37,650 bases of DNA from Bradyrhizobium altum (GCF_020889705.1 NZ_JACMYP010000054.1:1-37650); one strand, 5' to 3'; counted from the stretch's first letter, positions 1-7,977 are shown. The notes: generated by a model not told the origin, from the sequence alone. Made by a program: numbers and translations.

Positions 1-366
1 ATCCCGAACAGGCGCGGCGTCTGGACGCGCACCGATGCCACGCCGTTCGGCCATGGCCGGCCCTATTCGCGTGCGCAGATCACCCAGCTGTTGCGGCAGA
101 CCTGGTTCACACCGGCGTCATGGGGTGAGGCGCTGTTCATGCCGCCGGTGCAGGGCAGCTGGTTCTTGCGCTCGGCGATGGCGTGGGAGCGGGTCGGCGC
201 GGCGCTGTCGATGCCGTTCGCCGGCGTGCATATCGTGGAAGCGAGCAAGCAGGTCTATCGCGCGATCCCGGCGCGCCGCGAACGCACGCAGCTGATCCCG
301 TCATTGCGTCCGGTGCTCGTGCCGTCCTCGACGGCGACGCGCAAATCCAGTCACGCGGAGTCGTAG
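1..366 (+). CDS. Class I SAM-dependent methyltransferase, C-terminal part (partial)
   Basis: The frame is open from the window edge and ends in TAG at 364-366, so only the last 121 residues are present. The visible segment reads IPNRRGVWTRTDATPFGHGR near its start and contains RAQITQLLRQTWF, PPVQGSWFLRSAMAWERVGA and GVHIVEASKQVYRAIPARR. This pattern matches the C-terminal part of alphaproteobacterial methyltransferase-domain proteins often found beside a glyoxalase II gene. The SAM-binding motifs would lie upstream, outside the window, so the enzymatic assignment rests on recognition of the C-terminal sequence alone. The stop codon sits inside an 18-bp tandem repeat. The gene is convergent with the DUF4167 gene. 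Confidence 0.6.
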   Translation: MPNRRGVWTRTDATPFGHGRPYSRAQITQLLRQTWFTPASWGEALFMPPVQGSWFLRSAMAWERVGAALSMPFAGVHIVEASKQVYRAIPARRERTQLIPSLRPVLVPSSTATRKSSHAES

Positions 367-406
367 GAAGACGCGGAGTCGTGTGACGACTCGGAGTCGC
401 GACGCG
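353..406. repeat. Three-copy 18-bp tandem repeat
   Basis: Units begin at 353, 371 and 389. The first two share ACGCGGAGTCGT exactly; the third reads ACTCGGAGTCGC. The stop codon of the upstream methyltransferase lies in unit one. The second and third units also create a small dyad, GAGTCG (376-381) and CGACTC (387-392). Confidence 0.7.
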
Positions 407-412
407 GATCAT

Positions 413-438
413 TCACCCTCCCAGTGAAGGGAGGGTGA
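413..438. terminator. Hairpin between convergent genes
   Basis: A perfect 10-bp inverted repeat, TCACCCTCCC (413-422) and GGGAGGGTGA (429-438), has a 6-nt loop. It lies between two convergent stop codons (366 and 452) and could terminate transcription from both sides. No long T run follows in either direction, so efficient intrinsic termination is not assured. Confidence 0.5.
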
Positions 439-451
439 CAGATTTTCAGGG

Positions 452-1231
452 TTACTCGTTGCCCGGATTGAAGTCGTCGCTCGGCGCCGGCTGCGCCGCC
501 ATGTCGGGGCGCGGGCCGTGCGGACGGCGGCGACGGCGCGGAAAGCGCTCGCTCCGTTCGCCGCGTTCTGCGCCGCCATTGTTGGCTTCATAGGGGCCAC
601 CGTTGACCTGCGGCTGCGCGCCGCCGGTGATGAACGAGGGCAGGCGATCGACGCCGCCGGCATCGGCCAGCACCGGCTGCGGCTGGTTCTGCGGTAGCGG
701 TTGATACTGCGGCTGCGGACGATGCTCGCGTTCGCGGTGCTCACGCGGCTGCTGCTCGCGCGGCGGCTGGTCACGCTCGCGATGCTCCCGCGGCTGCTGG
801 TAGGGCTGCTGGCCGTTGTCGCGCATGAATGGCTGTTGCTGCTGCGGCACGAAGCCCGGCTCCTGGCCGAAGCTCGAGTAGCCGTCGCTGTCGTCGTCGC
901 CGTCTTCGGTCTGCGTCACCTCGGCGTCGGGGCGCGGCGGCTGCTGATTCTGCCGGAACTGCTCCTGCGCGGTCGCGATGATCCGGTAATAGTGCTCGGC
1001 GTGCTGGTAGTAGTTCTCGGCTGCCACCGGATCGCCGGAGGAGCGTGCATCGCGCGCAAGCTGGACGTATTTCTCGGCCACGTGGGAGGCCGTGCCGCGG
1101 ATCTTGATGTCGGGTCCGTTCGATTCGTACACCCGTGTCAGGGGATTCTGGCCGCGCCGGTTATTATTGTTGTTGTTATTGTTGTTGTTATTCCGGTTGC
1201 GCATCCGCTTGTTGTTCTGACCGTTTCTCAT
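452..1231 (-). CDS. DUF4167 domain-containing protein with poly-Asn tract
   Basis: This 259-residue protein starts at the ATG at 1229-1231 and ends at TAA (452-454). Residues about 28-98 hold the conserved DUF4167 region (TRVYESNGPDIKIRG, AEKYVQLARDARSSGD, AENYYQHAEHYYRII). Before it is a very basic, Asn-rich leader with 11 consecutive Asn (residues 14-24). After it come a Gln/Pro/Arg-rich low-complexity tail, including repeated PREHRERD-type units, and a basic patch RFPRRRRRPHGPRP near the C terminus. No signal peptide or membrane segment is seen. The composition suggests a disordered, possibly nucleic-acid-binding protein, but no function is established from the sequence. It lies downstream of prfA and prmC, as is usual in related genomes, but is separated from prmC by about 500 bp, so it probably has its own promoter. 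Confidence 0.85.
   Translation of the reverse strand: MRNGQNNKRMRNRNNNNNNNNNNNRRGQNPLTRVYESNGPDIKIRGTASHVAEKYVQLARDARSSGDPVAAENYYQHAEHYYRIIATAQEQFRQNQQPPRPDAEVTQTEDGDDDSDGYSSFGQEPGFVPQQQQPFMRDNGQQPYQQPREHRERDQPPREQQPREHREREHRPQPQYQPLPQNQPQPVLADAGGVDRLPSFITGGAQPQVNGGPYEANNGGAERGERSERFPRRRRRPHGPRPDMAAQPAPSDDFNPGNE
1160..1192 (-). repeat. AAT/AAC trinucleotide tract encoding 11 Asn
   Basis: On the coding (minus) strand this is an uninterrupted run of AAT/AAC codons for residues 14-24 of the DUF4167 protein. It is strikingly AT-rich in an otherwise GC-rich gene. Slippage here would change length in whole codons and keep the frame. Confidence 0.9.
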
Positions 1232-1729
1232 CTGTCGCCTTTTATTCCAGCCCTGAAGTTATTGCAGTCCACAGTCCGATTTCTCAGAAGTCCGATTCCC
1301 AGATTCCAATTCCAAGAGTCCGATTCGGCGCGCGCCTAGGCGCACGGAATCGCAATACCGTTCGAAGTGGCATCGATGTCGCCGACCATCTCGTTCAGCA
1401 AAGTCGCGTTCAGCAAAGACGCGTTCCCCAACCGCCGCCGGCCAAACACGCCAGCGACAAAATCATTCCGCCCGTTGAGACAGGCCCAGTTCTCGTGCGT
1501 AAGTGTTCAAGCGCAATAACAGGCTTTCGTTCGCTTGGCGGTCGAGAGCAGCACAGCTTCGGCTATTGCGCTCAATGAGACCTGCGTTCCTGGAACCTTT
1601 CGATCGGCGGGCTCTGCTGAACCCTGGTCATCACCCGTAACGGTTACGGGGCCAGCACCGATGTTGTGGGCGGAACGTAGTCGTTCCCGGGGGATATTCC
1701 AAGAGGTTTTTTTGCGTTCCAATAGGACT
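1232..1729. other. 498-bp gap without a credible gene
   Basis: No recognisable gene was found between prmC and DUF4167. The gap holds AGTCCGATT three times (1273-1281, 1289-1297, 1317-1325). It also holds an 11-bp direct repeat GTTCAGCAAAG at 1393-1403 and 1408-1418, and the dyad at 1634-1650. The 71-codon minus-strand ORF (1507-1722) shows no domain and is probably spurious. The gap presumably contains the DUF4167 promoter and a long 5' leader, but no clear promoter boxes were found. Confidence 0.5.
1634..1650. promoter_or_regulatory. 17-bp perfect dyad in the prmC-DUF4167 gap
   Basis: CCCGTAACGGTTACGGG is a perfect inverted repeat around one central base. It lies 80 bp past the prmC stop and about 400 bp upstream of the DUF4167 start. 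It could be an operator or part of an RNA fold; no regulator can be named. Confidence 0.4.
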
Positions 1730-2611
1730 TTATCGGGGCAGCCGGCGGGCCGAAACGGCCCTCGGAACGCCCCCGAGATCGGCCTTGGGCGGCCCTGTTG
1801 GGGATAACCCGGAAGCCGTCATCAGCGCTTCAACGTCGCCGCTCTGACCCTGTCCGACTTCGACAACCAGAAATCCACCCGAGGTCAAAAGACCCGCAGA
1901 TTGCGAAATCAGCGCGCGGTAGGCGTCGAGCCCGTCGGCCCCGCCATCGAGCGCCGCGCGCGGATCGTGCGCGCGCACCTCGATGTCGAGACCGGCGATG
2001 TCGGCCGAGGGGATGTAGGGCGGATTGGACACGATCAGGTCGAACGCGCCGGTCAGGGCGCTGCCATAGTCGCACGCGATCCATGTCGCGCGCTGGCTAA
2101 GTCCGAGCTCGGCGGCGTTCCGGCTCGCCGTCTGCAGCGCCTTCGCCGAGATGTCGGTGGCGAAGCCATGCGCGTTCGGCAGTTCCGAGAGCAGCGCCAG
2201 CAGGATCGCGCCCGAACCGGTGCCGAGATCGGCGATCCGCAACGCCCGCTCGGCCGCGCCGTCGGCGTGCAGCAGCTCGAGCGCGCGCTCGACCACCGCC
2301 TCGGTGTCGGGGCGCGGCACCAGTGTCGCCGCGGTCAGATGCAGCGGCAGTCCCCAAAACTCCTTGATGCCGAGAATGCGCGCGACCGGTTCGCCGGCGA
2401 GGCGGCGCCGCGCGAGGTCTTCGAGGCGATCCGCTTCGTCCTTCGTCAGATTGCGTCCGGCGCCGGTCACCATGCCGGTCAGATCGAGGCCAAGCGCGGC
2501 GCCGACCAGCAGCCGTGCATCGAGCTCGGCGGAGTCGTTGCCGGTCGATTGCAGCCGCGCAGCCAGTGCGCGGCGGGCCGTCTCGACTGTTGCGTTGACC
2601 ACAGGCGCCAT
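1730..2611 (-). CDS. prmC: Release factor glutamine methyltransferase PrmC
   Basis: PrmC transfers a methyl group from SAM to the Gln side chain of the GGQ motif in peptide-chain release factors. The 293-residue protein has the N-terminal helical domain (residues 1-90), the SAM motif DLGTGSG (128-134), and the substrate-Gln-binding NPPY (196-199) in DLIVSNPPYI. The start at ATG 2609-2611 is chosen because it gives the normal family length. An in-frame ATG at 2773 would add 54 residues translated from a palindromic intergenic repeat (VVPAKAGTHNP), which is not family sequence. GAGGA lies about 11 nt upstream, and an adjacent in-frame GTG (2612-2614) is an alternative start. It lies directly downstream of prfA, which encodes its substrate. 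Confidence 0.95.
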   Translation of the reverse strand: MAPVVNATVETARRALAARLQSTGNDSAELDARLLVGAALGLDLTGMVTGAGRNLTKDEADRLEDLARRRLAGEPVARILGIKEFWGLPLHLTAATLVPRPDTEAVVERALELLHADGAAERALRIADLGTGSGAILLALLSELPNAHGFATDISAKALQTASRNAAELGLSQRATWIACDYGSALTGAFDLIVSNPPYIPSADIAGLDIEVRAHDPRAALDGGADGLDAYRALISQSAGLLTSGGFLVVEVGQGQSGDVEALMTASGLSPTGPPKADLGGVPRAVSARRLPR

Positions 2612-2642
2612 CACGCGGTGTCCTCGCGCAACACCAACCGCC

Positions 2643-2767
2643 CGTCGTCCCCGCGAAAGCGGGGACCCATACGCCGCGGCTCTTCGATCTGGGCGGTCGG
2701 GGTCGATATCGGGATCAACAATGACGCCCTGTGGGTTATGGGTCCCTGCTTTCGCAGGGACGACGAC
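2643..2767. repeat. Inverted pair of dispersed palindromic repeats (prfA-prmC gap)
   Basis: Left copy 2643-2671 contains CCCCGCGAAAGCGGGG followed by ACCCAT. Right copy 2733-2767 is its inverted counterpart, with TATGGGTCCCTG and TTTCGCAGGGACGACG. Each copy forms its own hairpin and the two can also pair with each other. A related inverted pair is found at about 18094-18213. Read on the minus strand, the right copy gives the peptide VPAKAGTH, a typical sign of this repeat family. Confidence 0.85.
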
Positions 2768-2795
2768 GATCAATGGAGCCAGCAGCCGGATCGGT

Positions 2796-3875
2796 TCACG
2801 CCGCCGCGCCCTGTGCCGCGAGCTGCGCGGCCTGGTGCTCGGTGGTCAGCGCATCGATCAATTCGCCGAGCGCCTCGCCCGCAATCACCTGCGGCAGCTT
2901 GTAGAGCGTCAGGTTGATGCGGTGGTCGGTGACTCTCCCTTGCGGGAAATTATAGGTGCGGATCCGCTCCGAGCGGTCGCCGGAGCCGACCTTCTCCTTG
3001 CGGTCGGCAGAGCGCGCGGCATCGACGCGCTGGCGCTCGGCATCATAGATGCGCGAGCGCAGGATGTTCATCGCCGACGCTCGGTTTTTGTGCTGCGAGC
3101 GGCTGTCCTGCATCATCACCACGATGCCGGTCGGCAGATGGGTGATGCGGATCGCCGATTCGGTCTTGTTGACGTGCTGGCCGCCGGCGCCGCCGGCGCG
3201 CATGGTCTCGATCCGCAAGTCGGTGTCCTTGATGTCGACGTCGACGTCCTCGACCTCGGGCAGCACGGCGACCGTGGCGGCCGAGGTGTGGATGCGGCCC
3301 TGCGTCTCGGTGTCGGGCACGCGCTGCACGCGGTGCACGCCGGACTCGAATTTCAGCTTGGCGAAGGCGCCGCGACCCTGCACCTCGGCGATGATTTCCT
3401 TGTAGCCGCCGACCGTGCCTTCGCTCGCCGAGATCACCTCGACCTTCCAGCCCTGCAAGGCCGCGAAGCGCTCATACATCCGGAACAGGTCGCCGGCGAA
3501 CAGCGAGGCCTCGTCGCCGCCGGTGCCGGCGCGGATTTCCAGCACCACGTTGCGGTCGTCCATCGCGTCCTTCGGCAGCAGCGCGATCCGGATCTCCTGT
3601 TCGAGCTCGCCGATGCGCGCCTGCAGTGTTTCCAGCTCCGCTTCCGCCATGCTGCGCATCTCGGCGTCGGTCCCCGCATCCGCCAGCATCGCCTCGGCGT
3701 CGGCGAGTTCCAATCGGGCGGAGCGATAGAGCTTCACCGCATCGATCAGCGGGTTGAGCTCGGCGAGCTCGCGCGTGATCGCAACATAGCGATCCGAGTT
3801 GACCTGGCCGAGCAGCTCGGCCTCCAGCGAGGCGTGATGGGCGAGCAGGACGTCGAGTTTGGCTTCGGGTAGCAT
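2796..3875 (-). CDS. prfA: Peptide chain release factor 1 (RF1)
   Basis: RF1 recognises UAA and UAG in the ribosomal A site and triggers peptidyl-tRNA hydrolysis. The 359-residue length is normal. The GGQ motif is at residues 231-233 within RAGGAGGQHVNKTESAIR. The stop-codon-recognition PxT tripeptide appears as PDT (187-189) in RVPDTETQGRIHTSAAT. The N-terminal helical domain covers roughly residues 1-100. The start is ATG 3873-3875, 57 bp after the ptsP stop. prfA, ptsP upstream and prmC downstream are on the same strand and may be cotranscribed, although a repeat pair separates prfA from prmC. Confidence 0.97.
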   Translation of the reverse strand: MLPEAKLDVLLAHHASLEAELLGQVNSDRYVAITRELAELNPLIDAVKLYRSARLELADAEAMLADAGTDAEMRSMAEAELETLQARIGELEQEIRIALLPKDAMDDRNVVLEIRAGTGGDEASLFAGDLFRMYERFAALQGWKVEVISASEGTVGGYKEIIAEVQGRGAFAKLKFESGVHRVQRVPDTETQGRIHTSAATVAVLPEVEDVDVDIKDTDLRIETMRAGGAGGQHVNKTESAIRITHLPTGIVVMMQDSRSQHKNRASAMNILRSRIYDAERQRVDAARSADRKEKVGSGDRSERIRTYNFPQGRVTDHRINLTLYKLPQVIAGEALGELIDALTTEHQAAQLAAQGAAA

Positions 3876-3932
3876 GGCGGAGTCTCGAATTGCTGAAAGC
3901 GCGAAGGGGTGGCGGAGGCGACGGCAGCGTCG

Positions 3933-6200
3933 CTACAAGGCCAGCCCCTCGGTTTCCGCAAACTTCGTCAGCGCCCCGCGGATCGAGACGCTGCCGACCG
4001 GCGCGTCCAGCAGCGGATTGATCATCGCCTCGGCCTTCTTGGCGTCGAGGTCGAGGATCAAGGCCTTGACCGGGCCGTGCGCGGTCGCCGAGAGCGACAG
4101 CGAGCGATAGCCGAGCGCAATCAGCGCCAGCGCGCCGATCGGCTTCGACGCCATCTCACCGCACAGCGAGGCGGCCTTCTTCGCGATCTTGGCCTTGCGC
4201 ACGATGTCGCGCAGCGCGCGCAGGATCGGCGCCGACAGGATGTCGAAGCGTTCCGAGACCTTGGCATTGCCGCGGTCGACCGCAAACAGGAACTGGAACA
4301 GGTCGTTGGAGCCGACCGAGACGAAGTCGACCTTCTTCAGCAGCTCGTCGAGCTGGTAAAGCAGGGCCGGCACCTCGACCATGGTGCCGATATCGATCCG
4401 TTCGGGCAGCGAATGGCCGTGCTGGCGCAGATAGGTCAGCTCGCGCTCGACGATCGCCTTGGCCTGGTCGAACTCGGCGATGTCTGAGATCATCGGGAAC
4501 ATGATCTTCAGCGCACGGCCGCCGCCGGCGCGCAGCAATGCGCGGATCTGGCCGCGCAGCAGGCCGGGGCGGTCGAGGCCGAGCCGGATCGCACGCCAGC
4601 CGAGCGCGGGATTTTCCTCGACCACGGTCTCCATATAGGGCAGCGCCTTGTCGCCGCCGATGTCGAGCGTGCGGAAGGTGACGGGCTTGGCGCCGGCGGC
4701 ATCGAGCACGGTGCGGTACAGCGCGAGCTGGTCGCTTGAACGCGGCAGGCTCGGGCTCACCATGAACTGCAATTCGGTACGAAACAGGCCGATGCCGGCG
4801 CTGCCGGTGTCCTCGATGTGCGGCAGGTCGATGGTCAGGCCGGCATTGATCAGGAGCTCGATCGGCTGGCCGTCCTTGGTCACGCAAGGCTTGTCGCGCA
4901 GCGCCGAATATTGCGCCTGCCGCCGCGCCCGGAACCGGACGCGCTCGGCATAGGCGGATTCGATCTCGGCGGAGGGGCGGACATAGATCTCGCCGGAAAT
5001 GCCGTCGACGATGATGGCATCGCCCGGATCGGCAATGCCAGGCGCGTTCGGCACCTCGCCGACCGCGGGAATGCCGAGCGCGCGCGCCACGATCGAGACG
5101 TGGGAATTCGCGGTGCCTTCCTCCAGCACCAGGCCGCGCAGCCGCTTGCGGTCATAGTCGAGCAGCGCCGCGGGGCCCATCGCGCGGGCGATCAGGATGG
5201 CGTTGTCGGGCAGCTGCTCGCGCGTCGGCGCATGGTCCTGGCCGACCAGTTGCCGCATCAGGCGATGGCCGAGATCCTCGAGATCGTGCAGCCGGTCGCG
5301 CAGATAAGGATCGGTCGAGCGCAGCATGCGCGCGCGGGTGTCGGACTGCACGCGTTCGACGGCGGCTTCCGCGGTGAGGCCGGTGGCGACCGCCTCATGC
5401 AGCTTGTGCGACCAGCCCTGGTCGTTGGCGAACATGCGGTAGGCTTCCAGTACCTCGCGGTGCTCGCCGCCTTCGGCGACGTCGCCGCGCTCCAGCATGC
5501 GGTCGAGATCGGCGCGCAGATTGGCCAGCGCAGTGTCGAGCCGCTTGATCTCCTTCGGCAGGTCCTCGGCGATATAGTTGGTGATGACGACACGCGGCTC
5601 GTGCAGCACGACATGGCCGAGCGCGATGCCGTCGGAGAGCACCGCGCCGGTCTTGTGCAGCGAGTGCCGCGCGGCGGGCTCGGCGCCGGGCTGGGCCAGC
5701 GCGGCAAGCTCGCCCGAGGCGATCATCTCCGCCAGCACCATGGCGGTGGTCTGCAGCGCCTCGACCTCTTCCTCGACATAGGTGCGCTTGGCGCGGTTCT
5801 GCACCACGAGCACGCCGAGCGTGTTGCCCGCGCGCAGGATCGGCACGCCGAGGAACGAGTGGTAGATCTCTTCGCCGGTTTCCGGGCGGTAGGCGAAGGC
5901 GGGGTGGCTTTGCGCGTCGGAGAGATTGAGCGGCGTTGCCTCGCTGGCGACGAGGCCGACCAGGCCCTCATGCGCGCTCAGCACGGTGCGATGCACGGCG
6001 TCGCGGTTCAGACCTTCGGTGGCGTAGAGCTCGAGTGTGTTGTCGATGCGCAGCACGTAGCAGGAGCAGACCTCGGCCACCATGTTGGCCGCGATCAGCA
6101 CCACGATCTTGTCGAGGCGTTCCTGGGCGGAGACTTGCTCCGCCATGGTTTCGCGGAGCCGTCTCAACAGGACGCGGGGGCCTCCCGACGCGCTCCGCAT
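3933..6200 (-). CDS. ptsP: Phosphoenolpyruvate-protein phosphotransferase PtsP (EI-Ntr)
   Basis: PtsP autophosphorylates from PEP and passes phosphate to NPr and EIIA-Ntr in the nitrogen-related PTS, a regulatory chain. The 755-residue protein has an N-terminal GAF sensor domain (about 28-160), an NPr-binding and phosphohistidine domain, and a C-terminal PEP-binding TIM barrel. The phosphoacceptor is H367 in GTANSHVSIVARALGIPAV, and the barrel signature is VDFVSVGSNDLFQFLFAVDR. The start at ATG 6198-6200 is preferred (MRSASGGPRVLL) over the in-frame start at 6257, whose 19 extra residues are low-quality Arg/Pro sequence; GGAGG lies 11 nt upstream. A candidate promoter with a strong dyad lies about 130-200 bp upstream. 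Confidence 0.95.
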   Translation of the reverse strand: MRSASGGPRVLLRRLRETMAEQVSAQERLDKIVVLIAANMVAEVCSCYVLRIDNTLELYATEGLNRDAVHRTVLSAHEGLVGLVASEATPLNLSDAQSHPAFAYRPETGEEIYHSFLGVPILRAGNTLGVLVVQNRAKRTYVEEEVEALQTTAMVLAEMIASGELAALAQPGAEPAARHSLHKTGAVLSDGIALGHVVLHEPRVVITNYIAEDLPKEIKRLDTALANLRADLDRMLERGDVAEGGEHREVLEAYRMFANDQGWSHKLHEAVATGLTAEAAVERVQSDTRARMLRSTDPYLRDRLHDLEDLGHRLMRQLVGQDHAPTREQLPDNAILIARAMGPAALLDYDRKRLRGLVLEEGTANSHVSIVARALGIPAVGEVPNAPGIADPGDAIIVDGISGEIYVRPSAEIESAYAERVRFRARRQAQYSALRDKPCVTKDGQPIELLINAGLTIDLPHIEDTGSAGIGLFRTELQFMVSPSLPRSSDQLALYRTVLDAAGAKPVTFRTLDIGGDKALPYMETVVEENPALGWRAIRLGLDRPGLLRGQIRALLRAGGGRALKIMFPMISDIAEFDQAKAIVERELTYLRQHGHSLPERIDIGTMVEVPALLYQLDELLKKVDFVSVGSNDLFQFLFAVDRGNAKVSERFDILSAPILRALRDIVRKAKIAKKAASLCGEMASKPIGALALIALGYRSLSLSATAHGPVKALILDLDAKKAEAMINPLLDAPVGSVSIRGALTKFAETEGLAL

Positions 6201-6330
6201 GTGCTTCAGTCCCTCCCCACCAGGCCGGCGCACGCGGCCGGCCGGCCGTTGGCGCAAAACTCGTCAAAAACAACAATTTTAGTCATTCGGCGTCGCCGCT
6301 CGCGCCAGTTCCCGCCGATTCGGGATCGCA

Positions 6331-6349
6331 CAAACTGTGCCACAGTTTG
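6331..6349. promoter_or_regulatory. 19-bp perfect dyad upstream of ptsP
   Basis: CAAACTGTGCCACAGTTTG is a perfect 9+1+9 inverted repeat. It falls at about +14 to +32 relative to the candidate ptsP promoter at 6370-6399. It is either an operator for a dimeric repressor or an RNA hairpin in the ptsP leader. It is 130 bp from the start codon. Confidence 0.5.
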
Positions 6350-6369
6350 CGACAGCCCACCTGACTGGC

Positions 6370-6399
6370 CGTATAGCCAATCGAGGCTCGCTTTGCCAA
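6370..6399 (-). promoter_or_regulatory. Candidate sigma-70 promoter for ptsP
   Basis: On the minus strand TTGGCA (6394-6399) is followed after 18 bp by TATACG (6370-6375). Expected start of transcription is near 6363, giving a leader of about 160 nt. Found by eye only. Confidence 0.4.
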
Positions 6400-6530
6400 G
6401 CAAAACGCCTGCCAGTAGCAAATAACGTCTGCGTCAGCCCGATGCTGCGCCCGCTAAGAGAAATTCTAACTCCGGGACGCCGGTACCGGGGGCCGCTTGT
6501 TCCGCGGGAGGCGGCGTAATCCCATCCCCT

Positions 6531-6635
6531 CGTCATTCCGGGGCGACGCGTAGCGTCGAGCCCGGAATCCATTTCACCACATGGCCTGCGGGCCGATGGA
6601 TTCCGGGCTCCCGCTTCGCGGGCCCCGGAATGACG
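6531..6635. repeat. Dispersed inverted-repeat element downstream of lysC
   Basis: Left arm 6531-6572 begins CGTCATTCCGGGGC and ends CCCGGAATCCAT. Right arm 6596-6635 begins ATGGATTCCGGGCTC and ends CCCCGGAATGACG. The arms are near-perfect reverse complements with about 23 bp between them, and the arms contain smaller hairpins. The element ends 8 bp after the lysC stop codon and may serve as a terminator or mRNA-stabilising structure. It belongs to a class of repeats common in Bradyrhizobium-like genomes (recognition from memory). Confidence 0.85.
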
Positions 6636-6643
6636 GGAAAAGC

Positions 6644-7900
6644 TTACGCCTGGTCCAGCCCGTACAGCGTGTGCAGCGTGCGGACTGCGAGTTCGGTGTA
6701 GGCGGCGTCGATCAGGACCGAGAACTTGATCTCGGAGGTAGTGATGGCGCGGATGTTGATGTTGCGGTCGGCCAGCGCCTTGAACGCCTTCGCCGCGACG
6801 CCGGCATGGCTGCGCATGCCGCTGCCGATCACCGAGACCTTGGCGACGTCGGTTGCGGTGTCGAGCCTGATATAGCCGATCTTGGCCTTGGCGGAGGTAA
6901 TGGTGTCCTTGGCGCGGTTGTAGTCGGTGGCCGGCACGGTGAAGGTGAGGTCGGTGGTCTTGCCGTCCTCCGACACGTTCTGCACGATCATGTCGACGTT
7001 GATGTTGGCATCCGCGAGCGGCCCGAAGATCGCCGCGGCGACGCCGGGCTTGTCCTCGATCTGGCGCACGGAAATCTGGGCTTCGTCCTTGGAGAAGGCG
7101 ATGCCGGTGACGACGTGCATTTCCATGATTTCCTCCTCGCTGCAGATCAGCGTGCCCGGCGGCTGGTTGGCGTGCGGGTCGATATCCTCTGGCTTGTCGA
7201 AGCTGGAGCGCACGAAGATCGGCATGTTGTGCACCATGCCGAGTTCCACCGAGCGAACCTGCAGCACCTTGGCGCCCTGCGAGGCCAGCTCCAGCATGTC
7301 CTCGAACGCGATCTTGTCGAGCCGGCGCGCCTTCGGCACCACGCGCGGGTCGGTGGTGTAGACGCCGTCGACATCGGTGTAGATGTCGCAGCGGTCGGCG
7401 CGCAGCGCAGCCGCGATCGCCACCGCCGATGTATCCGAACCGCCGCGGCCGAGCGTGGTGATGCGGCCGGTCTGCGGGTTGATGCCCTGGAAGCCGGCGA
7501 TGACGGCGACTTCCTTGCGCTCCTTGAAACGGTCGATGATCTCGCTGCCGTCGATATCGAGGATGCGCGCCGAAGCATGCGCCTCCGAGGTCTTGATCGG
7601 GATCTGCCAGCCCTGCCAAGAGCGCGCCTGGATGCCGATGCCCTGCAGCACGATCGCGAGCAGGCCCGAGGTGACCTGTTCGCCGGAGGCGACCACCGCG
7701 TCATATTCGCGCGCGTCGTGCATCGGCGAGGCCTCGGTGCACCAGGCCACCAGTTCGTTGGTCTTGCCGGACATCGCGGAGACGACGACGGCGACCTCGT
7801 GGCCGGCGTCGACCTCGCGCTTCACGTGCTGGGCGACGTTGCGGATACGATCGATATTGGCGACGGACGTACCGCCGAATTTCATCACGAGGCGGCCCAT
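6644..7900 (-). CDS. lysC: Aspartate kinase
   Basis: This enzyme phosphorylates L-aspartate with ATP, the first step to lysine, threonine, methionine and diaminopimelate. The 418-residue protein has the N-terminal kinase motif MKFGGTSVANIDR (6-18) and GRGGSDTSAVAIAAAL in the nucleotide-binding domain. Two C-terminal ACT domains follow, the first around ISVRQIEDKPGVAAAIFGPL and the second around VAKVSVIGSGMRSHAGVAAK. The ACT pair indicates feedback regulation by amino acids. The start is ATG 7898-7900, with AAAGGAA about 14 nt upstream. A candidate promoter lies at 7978-8006, and the gene is divergent from the bPH-domain gene. A hairpin element follows the stop. Confidence 0.97.
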   Translation of the reverse strand: MGRLVMKFGGTSVANIDRIRNVAQHVKREVDAGHEVAVVVSAMSGKTNELVAWCTEASPMHDAREYDAVVASGEQVTSGLLAIVLQGIGIQARSWQGWQIPIKTSEAHASARILDIDGSEIIDRFKERKEVAVIAGFQGINPQTGRITTLGRGGSDTSAVAIAAALRADRCDIYTDVDGVYTTDPRVVPKARRLDKIAFEDMLELASQGAKVLQVRSVELGMVHNMPIFVRSSFDKPEDIDPHANQPPGTLICSEEEIMEMHVVTGIAFSKDEAQISVRQIEDKPGVAAAIFGPLADANINVDMIVQNVSEDGKTTDLTFTVPATDYNRAKDTITSAKAKIGYIRLDTATDVAKVSVIGSGMRSHAGVAAKAFKALADRNINIRAITTSEIKFSVLIDAAYTELAVRTLHTLYGLDQA

Positions 7901-7977
7901 GACGACGCGTCTATTCCTTTAAGAGGATAAGTAGGTTAACCCACGCCGAAAACCGCAAGCGCGGGCACCGAAAGGCG

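Noticed and set aside
1507..1722. 71-codon ORF in the prmC-DUF4167 gap
   Set aside because: No family features, no clear ribosome binding site, and it overlaps the dyad; more likely noncoding.
6206..6421. 71-codon minus-strand ORF in the ptsP leader
   Set aside because: It spans the candidate promoter and dyad and shows no domain; treated as regulatory DNA.
4818..6425. 535-codon open frame on the plus strand opposite ptsP
   Set aside because: Antisense of a conserved PtsP sequence; no domain and skewed composition.
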